Source: Rhodobacter sp.
GTDB taxonomy: Bacteria > Pseudomonadota > Alphaproteobacteria > Rhodobacterales > Rhodobacteraceae
Length of the DNA: 15,885 nt
Direction: 5' to 3'
Assembly (NCBI GenBank): GCA_003536295.1
Contig: DPZQ01000097.1
Coordinates: 1-15,885, forward strand
In this document: positions 7,194-14,065 of the stretch, piece by piece
Layout of the letters: each line of letters begins with the position of its first letter
How positions within the stretch are numbered: the stretch's first letter is position 1
Program-made: the position numbers and the translations under genes
The notes under the pieces: generated by a model
Databases searched by the model: none
Told to the model about the DNA's origin: nothing
What the model saw: the letters and a program-made list of their open reading frames with translations, nothing else

Positions 7194-8659
7194 TTGCAAG
7201 GAACGGCGCGGGCCGTCAGGCGACGACAGGCCAAGCTGGCTTGCTCTTCGGTTAGGCCCATGACATTGGCATCATATCCGACGCTGCGCTCTAATACTTT
7301 ACGCAAACCTTGGCTTAGGGTAGTCGATTCGGTCAATGTAATTTTCAAAAGCTCACGCTCGGCTACAGATCTACTTGGATAGCGACCAACATTCACCCCA
7401 AAATGATGCCCACCAGAGGTTGACATGCGGGTCACAACTTGCGGTTGGAGATCGTTGATTGAAGGGGCGTAAAGCGATGGATCGTCCTGTGCCGTAAGCA
7501 CCATCGCAGAATATTGTAAGGTGTTTTCTGGCGGCAATTGTGCTGCGCTGAGTTGAACCTCGGCATTGGGTACGAAGGCGGGTTCGGGCGCCTTAAAGCT
7601 TTGATCTCCCAAATTCTTAAGATCAGTTTGGTTAAGCCCGGCATTGGCTGCCGCCTCTTCTAGGGCGGAATTAATGTTTTCCAACAAAATGGCCTTTTTA
7701 GCCAAACCGCCGCCTATGCTGGCAGGTCTGGGTTTAGGCCGTGGCGATTTGGCCAGTACGAGTGAGGTTTGACGTGTTTTGCTGGCCATTAGAATATTTT
7801 TCACAATCGCAGGCTCTGACAGTGGCACTTTAATCCCTGAAGATTTTTTTTTGAAACCCAAGTTTAAAAGCTCGGCCATCTTTTGATTGCGTTTTGGCGT
7901 TGATGTACTGCCAAAAATCGTCGCAATAATGCGCCGATTACCACGCTCGGCTGAGGCTGTTAGGTTAAATCCTGCGGCATTTGTGTAACCAGTTTTGATT
8001 CCATCAGCGCCACGATATGCATTAAGAAACCGGCGATTGGTATTGCGTACTGTGGCCATTCCCGCCGAAATTTCGCGCCGGGAAAATAAATGATAATAAT
8101 CGGAGTAATCATAAAATAAATGCCGCCCCAATATCGACATATCATGCGCCGTTGAATAGTGGCCTGATTTGGTCAAGCCATTTGCATTTTTGAATTGGGT
8201 ATTTTTCATGCCTAGCATTTTGGCAGTTTTGGTCATGCGTGCGGTAAAGGCGGCTTCTGAGCCCCCAATAGCTTCGCCAATAGCGGTTGCTGCATCATTG
8301 GCTGACTTAATTGCTGCGGCCCTAATCAAATAGCGCAGCGCGATCTTTTGACCCTTGCGCAGGCCCAATTTCGACGGTGGTTCAGACGCCGCATTTTGTG
8401 AAATGGTGATCATCTTATCAAGCGAGATTTCGCCACTTTCAACAGCACCAAATGTGACGTAAAGAGTCATCATTTTGGTCAAAGACGCGGGATGGAGGCG
8501 CGTATCGGCGTTTTTGCTATAAAGCGTTTCGCCCGTGGCCGCATCCATGACAAAGGCGGCGAAAGGGGCCGAAGTTGCGGCATTACTAAAAGCACAGGCC
8601 AACAAAACACTGCACCATAAAAGAGATATATGAATACTGTGTGTTAGCCGTGCAACCAC
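7175..8659 (-). CDS. D-alanyl-D-alanine carboxypeptidase with C-terminal SPOR domain
   Basis: This 494-residue secreted penicillin-binding protein of the S11 peptidase family removes the terminal D-alanine of peptidoglycan stem peptides. A signal peptide (about 1-27, cut near SNA) is followed by the active-site motifs S59-L-T-K62, S119-A-N121 and K222-T-G224, all intact and well spaced. A long Pro/Ala-rich linker (about 300-410) leads to a SPOR-like domain (about 415-494, from HHFGVNVGRYPSRSVAERE). SPOR domains bind denuded glycan at the division septum, so the enzyme is probably placed there. The start is GTG (8657-8659) with AGGA eight bases upstream; no better ATG fits the signal peptide. 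It lies 104 bases after the HAD gene on the same strand and may share its transcript. A weak 6-bp hairpin (ACCCAT/ATGGGT, 8695-8712) sits in that gap. Confidence 0.92.
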   Translation of the reverse strand: MVARLTHSIHISLLWCSVLLACAFSNAATSAPFAAFVMDAATGETLYSKNADTRLHPASLTKMMTLYVTFGAVESGEISLDKMITISQNAASEPPSKLGLRKGQKIALRYLIRAAAIKSANDAATAIGEAIGGSEAAFTARMTKTAKMLGMKNTQFKNANGLTKSGHYSTAHDMSILGRHLFYDYSDYYHLFSRREISAGMATVRNTNRRFLNAYRGADGIKTGYTNAAGFNLTASAERGNRRIIATIFGSTSTPKRNQKMAELLNLGFKKKSSGIKVPLSEPAIVKNILMASKTRQTSLVLAKSPRPKPRPASIGGGLAKKAILLENINSALEEAAANAGLNQTDLKNLGDQSFKAPEPAFVPNAEVQLSAAQLPPENTLQYSAMVLTAQDDPSLYAPSINDLQPQVVTRMSTSGGHHFGVNVGRYPSRSVAERELLKITLTESTTLSQGLRKVLERSVGYDANVMGLTEEQASLACRRLTARAVPCKLIGVD

Positions 8660-8763
8660 GAGTTTTTCCTGTCGAAATTTGCTCTACCTTGCCCACCCAT
8701 TTTAGTATGGGTTTAAGCTACAATAAGCTAACATAAGAGTGATTCGCATAACAGCCCTGATTT

Positions 8764-9489
8764 TCAATTGTTTCCGCGTAATTTCGACAAAAGCGGTGCC
8801 AACGCGCCTAAATTGTTCAATTCAAAGAAGTTGGCCTCATTTTCAGGTGCTGGTGCTTCTTCAAGCGCCCATGGCACGCCATGGGGAATAAATACCCCAA
8901 TTCCACCACTTTCGATCATGGGAAGCACATCAGATTTCATCGAATTTCCGATCATAAGCCCATGGGCGGGGCCTTGACCATAGCGGGTAAAGATCTTCTT
9001 ATACACGGCCGGGGTTTTGTGCGACACTATTTCAACGCCGTCAAACAAGTTATCTAACCCTGATTGTGCCAGCTTGCGCTCTTGATCCAAAAGATCTCCT
9101 TTGGTTATTAAAATGACCTTATGATCTTTTGCAGCCTGTTCAACTGCGGTGCGTGCATGGGGTAAAAGTTCAATCGGATGCGACAGCATCTCGCGGCCTG
9201 CAGCGACGATTTCACCAATCGCTTTGGCCGATACCCGCGCCTCGGTCACCTCGATAGCGGTTTCGACCATTGAAAGAATAAAACCTTTGATGCCAAAGCC
9301 ATAATGACTAATGTTGCGCCGCTCAGCCGCTAAAAGCCTCCGTTCGAGTGTTGCGCGGTCGGTGAAATCGGAAAGCAGCTCATAAAGCCGTGCTTGGGTC
9401 AGTCGGAAAAATGTTTCATTATGCCAAAGTGTGTCGTCGGCATCAAAGCCGACACAGGTGATGCTATGGGAGAAGCTTTTGGTGTCCAT
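8764..9489 (-). CDS. HAD-superfamily hydrolase (probable phosphatase)
   Basis: This 241-residue cytoplasmic protein of the haloacid dehalogenase superfamily is probably a phosphomonoesterase of unknown substrate. All four motifs are present: motif I FDADDTL with nucleophile D16 and acid D18, motif II T129 in ILITKGD, motif III K158 in SHKTP, and motif IV GNSMKSD with D187. A helical cap of about 80 residues lies between motifs I and II (C1 cap type). The start ATG (9487-9489) has only a weak ribosome site, but motif I begins at residue 15 as is usual, so a later start is unlikely. It is divergent from clpS and upstream of the carboxypeptidase gene. The substrate cannot be read from the sequence. 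Confidence 0.88.
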   Translation of the reverse strand: MDTKSFSHSITCVGFDADDTLWHNETFFRLTQARLYELLSDFTDRATLERRLLAAERRNISHYGFGIKGFILSMVETAIEVTEARVSAKAIGEIVAAGREMLSHPIELLPHARTAVEQAAKDHKVILITKGDLLDQERKLAQSGLDNLFDGVEIVSHKTPAVYKKIFTRYGQGPAHGLMIGNSMKSDVLPMIESGGIGVFIPHGVPWALEEAPAPENEANFFELNNLGALAPLLSKLRGNN

Positions 9490-9616
9490 CGACGTAGGCT
9501 ACTCTATTTGCTTAACCATTCAAGGCCCTATTGGACAGACAAACCTTTCCCTTGCGCCGAAAATGCCTATAATTGCGCAAATGATAATTTCGAATCCTTC
9601 CCTTGGAGTGCCCGTA

Positions 9617-9958
9617 GTGACCCTTTCCCAGATATATATGTCTGATAAAGGCACAGGCTCCAAAGAAGACACATCATTGCTGACCAAACCAAAGCCCAAA
9701 ACAGAGCGTCCGCCGCTGTATAAGGTTATGCTTTTAAACGATGATTTTACACCTATGGAATTTGTCATCCATGTGTTAGAGCGATTTTTTGGTCTTAACC
9801 ATGCTCAGGCTTTTGAAGTGATGCTAACAGTGCATAAGAAAGGATTGGCCGTTGTTGGCGTCTTCTCCTTTGAGGTTGCTGAAACCAAAGTGGCACAGGT
9901 GATGGATTTCGCCCGCCGGCATCAGCACCCTTTGCAATGCACAATGGAAAAGGAATAG
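9617..9958 (+). CDS. clpS: ATP-dependent Clp protease adaptor ClpS
   Basis: ClpS binds proteins with destabilising N-terminal residues (N-degrons) and delivers them to ClpAP. From the GTG at 9617 the protein has 113 residues. The core PPLYKVMLLNDDFTPMEFV contains N41, D42, D43 and gate residue M47 of the binding pocket. H73 in TVHKKG is the other pocket residue, and the C-terminus HQHPLQCTMEKE is typical of the alphaproteobacterial family. I choose GTG 9617 because GGAG (9605-9608) lies eight bases before it. The ATG at 9638 (106 residues) has no visible ribosome site but is the obvious alternative; only the floppy N-terminal extension differs. No clpA is in the window. It probably heads an operon with the methyltransferase (18-base gap). 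Confidence 0.93.
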   Translation: MTLSQIYMSDKGTGSKEDTSLLTKPKPKTERPPLYKVMLLNDDFTPMEFVIHVLERFFGLNHAQAFEVMLTVHKKGLAVVGVFSFEVAETKVAQVMDFARRHQHPLQCTMEKE

Positions 9959-9976
9959 AGTCCTCAGGGGCTGCTC

Positions 9977-10984
9977 ATGCGCACTTTGCGACTTACTCAT
10001 GCACTCGATGTGGGGGCATTTACCTTGCCCCAAAGCGGTAGCATTTTGGTGCTGCGGCCACGTTTGGAAGATAACTTACACATGTTGTCGCGTGAACAAT
10101 TAGAGATTGTCACGGGTTTTAAGCCGGATTTTGATTTTTTTCAAAGACAGGGCTATAAGGTTTTGACCAAGCCCACAGGTGGGCACAGCGCCGTTTTGGT
10201 CTGCGTGCCGCGTACCAAAGAAGATGCGCTTGACCTGATCGCATGTGCTCAAAGCGCGGTCGTGGCGGGTGGGCTTGTGATTGTTGACGGACAAAAAACA
10301 GATGGGATAGACTCATTACACCGTGAGATGCGGGCCAAAGGCATGGCGTCCGAGGCCCTTTCAAAGGCCCACGGCAAGCTTTTCACCTTTCAATCCGATC
10401 TAGATTTGTCCGACTGGCGTGCGCCAGATATGCTGACTGAAGATGGATTTTTAACCAAAGTGGGCATCTTTTCGCCGCAATCAGCTGATCGTGGGTCTGT
10501 CATGTTGGCTGCGGCTTTACCTAACAAACTGGGCGGGCATGTAGTTGATTTGGGAGCAGGCTGGGGCTATTTATCGCGCCATATTTTAACCCGCGACAGT
10601 GTCAAACATCTTGATCTGGTCGAGGCCGAGGTCGCCGCTCTAGACTGTGCGCGTAAGAACATAACGGACCCGCGCGCCGCCTTTATTTGGGCCGATGCTC
10701 GTAGCTTTAAACCCATACGCAGTGCCGATGCGGTGGTGTGTAATCCGCCCTTTCACGTTGGGCGCGAAGCCAACCCAGCCCTGGGCATGAGCTTTATCTC
10801 TGCCGCTGCCGCGATGTTGTCGCCAGGAGGCACTCTTTGGTTAGTGGCCAACCGCCATTTACCCTATACAAAACACATAGCCACCCTTTTTCGTGAGGTT
10901 GAGGACCTAGGCGGCGACGGGACTTTTCGTCTAACCCGCGCCGCGCGCCCTGTGCGCCAAACCTCAACCAGAACTGGAGCCTGA
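9977..10984 (+). CDS. RsmC-like class I SAM-dependent methyltransferase
   Basis: This 335-residue protein has the two-part plan of RsmC/RlmG enzymes, which methylate N2 of guanine in ribosomal RNA. The N-terminal half (about 1-160) is a degenerate domain of the same kind. The C-terminal half has the SAM-binding motif VVDLGAGWG (189-197) and the NPPF motif (256-259), the signature of methylation on an exocyclic amino group. It begins at ATG 9977 after AGGGG (9966-9970). It sits between clpS and an SDR gene whose start lies one base after this stop, so the three are probably co-transcribed. The exact target (16S G1207 or another base) cannot be told from the sequence, so no gene symbol is given. 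Confidence 0.88.
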   Translation: MRTLRLTHALDVGAFTLPQSGSILVLRPRLEDNLHMLSREQLEIVTGFKPDFDFFQRQGYKVLTKPTGGHSAVLVCVPRTKEDALDLIACAQSAVVAGGLVIVDGQKTDGIDSLHREMRAKGMASEALSKAHGKLFTFQSDLDLSDWRAPDMLTEDGFLTKVGIFSPQSADRGSVMLAAALPNKLGGHVVDLGAGWGYLSRHILTRDSVKHLDLVEAEVAALDCARKNITDPRAAFIWADARSFKPIRSADAVVCNPPFHVGREANPALGMSFISAAAAMLSPGGTLWLVANRHLPYTKHIATLFREVEDLGGDGTFRLTRAARPVRQTSTRTGA

Positions 10985-10985
10985 A

Positions 10986-11804
10986 ATGAGCAGATCGATT
11001 GCAGGAAAAACTGCCATAGTAACGGGGGCCGCGAATGGCGTTGGTCTGGCGATTGCACGGCATTTTCTAGAACGTGGCGCAAATGTGATGTTTGCAGATA
11101 TTGATGAAGAAAAGCTAGAATCAGAAGTGGGAAGCGCGGAGCAAGCCGAAGTGGCTGCTCGCTATTTTGCGGGAGATCTGCGCCAAAAATTGACTATGAC
11201 CAACCTAATTTCGGCCACAATGTCGGCATTTGATCGGGTTGATATTTTGGTGAATGCTTGCCGCAATGTGGCCCCCTCTGTCGCGCTTTCGCCCGAAGGA
11301 GATTGCGTGGAAGAGATGCTGCAACATAACTTGATCACCAGCCTGCGCCTGTCGCAAATGGTAGCCAAACGCATGATACAACAAGCGGGCACGGCCGAAG
11401 ATCGGGCGAACCCAGCCACGTCAATTGGCACGATTGTTAACCTTTCCGCTATTGTGGGCAGCCGTGTTCAAAAGGGGCTTTTAGGTTTTTCGATTAGCAT
11501 GGCCGCAGTTGATCATATGACGCGGGTTTTGGCTGCGGAATTGGCGGGGGTCAATATTCGTGTGAATGCGGTGGCGATTGGCTCAGTTATGAGTGCAAGC
11601 TTGCAAAACGTTCTTAAAGACGATTCCGAATTTCGCACCACTTTGATTGAGGGCACACCCCTTGGTAGATTAGCCGCCGCCAATGAGGTGGTTGAAACAT
11701 TTGAATTCTTAGCCTCTGACGCGTCGGGCTTTATGACGGGACAAATTTTGAACGTAGATGGTGGCCGTGGCATTTTAGACGTTGTGCAGTCGCCCCTTCA
11801 TTAA
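10986..11804 (+). CDS. SDR-family protein lacking the catalytic Ser-Tyr-Lys (probable pseudoenzyme)
   Basis: This 272-residue protein has the fold of classical short-chain dehydrogenases. The nucleotide-binding TGAANGVG (13-20) is intact, as are the structural Asn115 and a FabG-like C-terminus (LASDASGFMTGQILNVDGG). By spacing against FabG, the catalytic Ser is Ala155, Tyr is Phe168 (13 residues on, as in FabG) and Lys is Met172 (Tyr+4). The usual NNAG is NACR (90-93). The reading frame is intact and well coded, so the protein is probably made but should not catalyse the normal hydride transfer. It may bind NAD(P) or a partner. GGAG stands before the ATG, and the gene starts one base after the methyltransferase stop. 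Its stop overlaps the end of the opposing lipoprotein gene. Confidence 0.85.
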   Translation: MSRSIAGKTAIVTGAANGVGLAIARHFLERGANVMFADIDEEKLESEVGSAEQAEVAARYFAGDLRQKLTMTNLISATMSAFDRVDILVNACRNVAPSVALSPEGDCVEEMLQHNLITSLRLSQMVAKRMIQQAGTAEDRANPATSIGTIVNLSAIVGSRVQKGLLGFSISMAAVDHMTRVLAAELAGVNIRVNAVAIGSVMSASLQNVLKDDSEFRTTLIEGTPLGRLAAANEVVETFEFLASDASGFMTGQILNVDGGRGILDVVQSPLH

Positions 11805-12172
11805 TGCTTGTTGCAATTGACTATTTCTCGGGTGGCTTTGCTTTCAAGCTCTCTTTGTTTGTCTAACAAATTGCTAAGTTTGGTTTTCTCAAGTGCCATA
11901 TCCAGCGTGACCGGGCGCCGCAATGTGGTTGCGACCTCGTCCCAGCATACGACACTGGATTTTGTTCTAAGGTCTTGTGCATCACGTTCACAAGAGCGCA
12001 TGACTTTGCGGGTGATTTGATGAATTTTCATACGATATCTACGAGAAATATTTGACGTGGTTTACAAGACCAAACTGTTGATGATGCGAAGGTCTTTGGT
12101 CACACGAGAGACACACAGCTCTTGCGGAGTTGTGCAACCTGCAAATAGAAGCCCAGAGATAATAGTTAACAT
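11801..12172 (-). pseudogene. Small lipoprotein gene interrupted by an in-frame TAA
   Basis: Read on the minus strand from ATG 12172 the frame gives MLTIISGLLFAGC, a short lipoprotein signal with lipobox Cys13, then TTPQELCVSRVTKDLRIINS. A TAA (12062-12064) follows at codon 37. The same frame then stays open for another 86 codons to the stop at 11801-11803. That second part contains MRSCERDAQDL, a VVCWDE segment and a helical, charged tail ending in Cys. From memory, Rhodobacteraceae carry small lipoproteins of about 130 residues built this way, with Glu near the point where the TAA now stands (GAA to TAA). AGGA stands nine bases before ATG 12172. The inner ATG (12031, 76 residues) has no visible ribosome site. 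An automatic annotation might show only that 76-residue piece. Function unknown. Confidence 0.6.
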
Positions 12173-12208
12173 AACCCGCGATCCTTTACCTGCTATGTGA
12201 ATTCAGAC

Positions 12209-12216
12209 ATTATAGT
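12209..12216. promoter_or_regulatory. Overlapping divergent -10 boxes for the lipoprotein gene and hemF
   Basis: On the minus strand bases 12214-12209 read TATAAT, a perfect -10 box about 37 bases before the lipoprotein ATG. On the plus strand 12211-12216 read TATAGT, about 57 bases before the hemF ATG. No convincing -35 box is seen for either direction. If both are real, polymerase binding in one direction would block the other. Confidence 0.35.
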
Positions 12217-12273
12217 ATCTTGATCGCTTAATCCAGTAAGTCACAAAAGAGTGCCCCGCCTGTAGGAAACCGA

Positions 12274-13140
12274 ATGTCAGACGCAATGCAATCAGAAAAA
12301 ATTCAAGCCTCAAAATGGTTTGCAAAACTCCGCGATCAGATCGTTGCAGCCTTTGAAACATTAGAAGACAGTCACGATAGTCAAACTCAGCTGGCTGGTC
12401 GTTTTGAGGTCACTCCGACCACTCGTCAAAGCGGCGGCGGTGGTGTCATGAGTGTAATGCGTGGCGGGCGGGTGTTTGAAAAGGTTGGAGTTAATGTTTC
12501 CACCGTGCATGGCAGGTTGGGCGACAGGGCGCAAAAATCCATGGCAGCAAGGGGCGTGCCTGGTATGGCTGAGGATCCACGGTTTTGGGCGAGCGGCATC
12601 AGCCTTGTGGCACATATGCAAAACCCTCATGCGCCAGCCGTTCACATGAACACACGTATGTTTTGGACACCTTCGGCTTGGTGGTTTGGCGGCGGTACCG
12701 ATCTAAATCCAGCAATAGAATATGATCCAGACACGATACATTTTCATAATATTTTAAAACAAACCTGTCAGGTTCATGATCCAAGTTATTACGCCAAGTT
12801 CAAAGACTGGGCAGACACATATTTTTTCATACCCCATCGCGGGCGTGCGCGTGGAGTGGGGGGTATTTTTTATGACGATTTAAACACAGGCAATTGGCAC
12901 GCAGATTTTGACTTTACCAAAGCGGTCGGGACGGCCTTTTTGCCTGCCTTTTTACCCTTGGCCAGAGTGCGTAAAGACACGCCTTGGGGCCCGGATGAAA
13001 AAGACCGCCAGTTGGTGCATCGTGGGCTTTATACAGAATATAATCTGGTTTATGATCGTGGCACCAAATTTGGGCTGGAAACAGGTCATGATGCCTCAGC
13101 AGTATTGATGAGCCTACCGCCCGTGGCCAAATGGATCTAG
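12274..13140 (+). CDS. hemF: Oxygen-dependent coproporphyrinogen III oxidase
   Basis: This 288-residue enzyme converts coproporphyrinogen III to protoporphyrinogen IX using oxygen, a late step of heme synthesis. Family motifs are continuous: FEKVGVNVSTVHG, VHMNTRMF with H124, WWFGGGTDLNP, FIPHRGRARGVGGIFYDDLN, and near the end EYNLVYDRGTKFGLETG followed by LMSLPPVAKW. Length is close to E. coli HemF (299); the protein stops soon after the PPVAKW segment, without the tail of the E. coli enzyme, as I recall for other alphaproteobacteria. The ATG has TAGGA at 12263-12267. It is transcribed alone, away from the lipoprotein remnant and towards the response regulator gene, whose stop overlaps its own by four bases. 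It supports an aerobic lifestyle. Confidence 0.96.
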   Translation: MSDAMQSEKIQASKWFAKLRDQIVAAFETLEDSHDSQTQLAGRFEVTPTTRQSGGGGVMSVMRGGRVFEKVGVNVSTVHGRLGDRAQKSMAARGVPGMAEDPRFWASGISLVAHMQNPHAPAVHMNTRMFWTPSAWWFGGGTDLNPAIEYDPDTIHFHNILKQTCQVHDPSYYAKFKDWADTYFFIPHRGRARGVGGIFYDDLNTGNWHADFDFTKAVGTAFLPAFLPLARVRKDTPWGPDEKDRQLVHRGLYTEYNLVYDRGTKFGLETGHDASAVLMSLPPVAKWI

Positions 13141-13796
13141 ATCATTCCCAAATTACGTGCTGCAATCACGGCTTGGGTGCGGTTTTGCGCACCCAGTTTT
13201 TTGCAAATTGATGTGACGTGCATTTTAATTGTAGGCTCAGCTAATTGCAGTTGACTGGCGATATCTTTATTTTGCCTCCCTTCTGCCAAATAGGATAAAA
13301 CGCTTAACTCACGTCCGCTTAGTTTGCCTTTTGAGCTAATGTGATTGACTTGGGTGCGGTCGCGTATTAGCTCGATCGGCATATAATATTCTCCCGCATG
13401 CATAAAGCGAATGGCATTGCCCAAACTGCGAGCGGGTGTAGTCTTCAATATAATCCCAGCTGCACCAATGGCCATGATTTCATCCAACATACGAGGAGAA
13501 GGATTGCCCGTTAAAATAGCTACGGGCTTTCCGACATTGGCCTTCAGTGCCAACTTTAGTCCTGCAATTCCATTCATGCCAGGCATATTTAGATCAAGTA
13601 AAACCACATCAAACGGCCCCTTTTGGGCAATGAGTTGTAAGGCTTCGTCAAGCGTTTTAGCCATTGTTACATTCATATCTGACCCGGAGGTCAGATAGAT
13701 GGCAAAAGTTTCCAAAACCATTTCATGATCATCAGCAATCAAAATGCGCAATTGTAGTTTTTGTGTTTGCTCGTTTTCTGGCAAAGCGCTTTGCAT
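13137..13796 (-). CDS. Response regulator, LuxR/NarL type
   Basis: This 219-residue transcription regulator has an N-terminal receiver domain (about 15-135). The acidic pocket is D22-D23, the phosphoacceptor is D68 in VVLLDLNMPGMNG, and the switch residues are T96 and K118. After a short linker comes a LuxR-type helix-turn-helix (about 157-219), including LSGRELSVLSYLAEGRQNKD and EPTIKMHVTSICKKLGAQNR. All residues needed for phosphorylation are present, so it should be a phosphorylation-controlled DNA-binding protein. AAAGG stands about eight bases before ATG 13796. It is divergent from the hybrid histidine kinase at 14,066, which is its likely partner by position. Its targets are unknown; the shared spacer may be one of them. 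Confidence 0.93.
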   Translation of the reverse strand: MQSALPENEQTQKLQLRILIADDHEMVLETFAIYLTSGSDMNVTMAKTLDEALQLIAQKGPFDVVLLDLNMPGMNGIAGLKLALKANVGKPVAILTGNPSPRMLDEIMAIGAAGIILKTTPARSLGNAIRFMHAGEYYMPIELIRDRTQVNHISSKGKLSGRELSVLSYLAEGRQNKDIASQLQLAEPTIKMHVTSICKKLGAQNRTQAVIAARNLGMI

Positions 13797-14065
13797 GGGA
13801 ATACCTTTTGAAAGTTATGATGTCTGTTTGATAAATAAGTATCTCTTCATCATGACTAAACACCAGTAATAATGACAGGGTTAAGTTATTTTGATACAAT
13901 AAATTTGCAATTAGATATATTATGTAACGATCGGATGGGTTGTATGCCTTCAAGATTGCCAAACGTCTGTAACTTTGTGATAAATTATTTTGATTATTTT
14001 ATCCAAACGAATAAGTCAGTTTGTTTAAATAGATTAAGGGCTTTCTAAATTTTAAGGAATTCTTA
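13797..14065. promoter_or_regulatory. AT-rich spacer between divergent response regulator and kinase genes
   Basis: These 269 bases are clearly richer in A+T than the rest of the window and contain no convincing gene. They must hold both start signals. An imperfect 25-base palindrome, GATAAA at one end and TTTATC at the other (13979-14003, 9 of 12 arm positions paired), might be an operator, but AT-rich DNA forms such repeats easily. No -35/-10 pair stands out. Confidence 0.4.

Noticed and set aside
7002..7199. Minus-strand 65-codon frame after the carboxypeptidase
   Set aside because: It starts at a TTG inside the carboxypeptidase gene in another frame, with no ribosome site. The tail is Lys/Arg-rich but I recognise nothing in it. 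It could still be a remnant of something.
7120..8681. Twelve-base direct repeat TGTCGAAATTTG on both sides of the carboxypeptidase gene (7120-7131, 8670-8681)
   Set aside because: It looks like a possible insertion footprint, but several 12-base repeats are expected by chance in a window this size and the gene fits its neighbours.
12219..12234. TTGAT half-site resembling an FNR box upstream of hemF
   Set aside because: Only one half matches; the second half does not fit TTGAT-N4-ATCAA.
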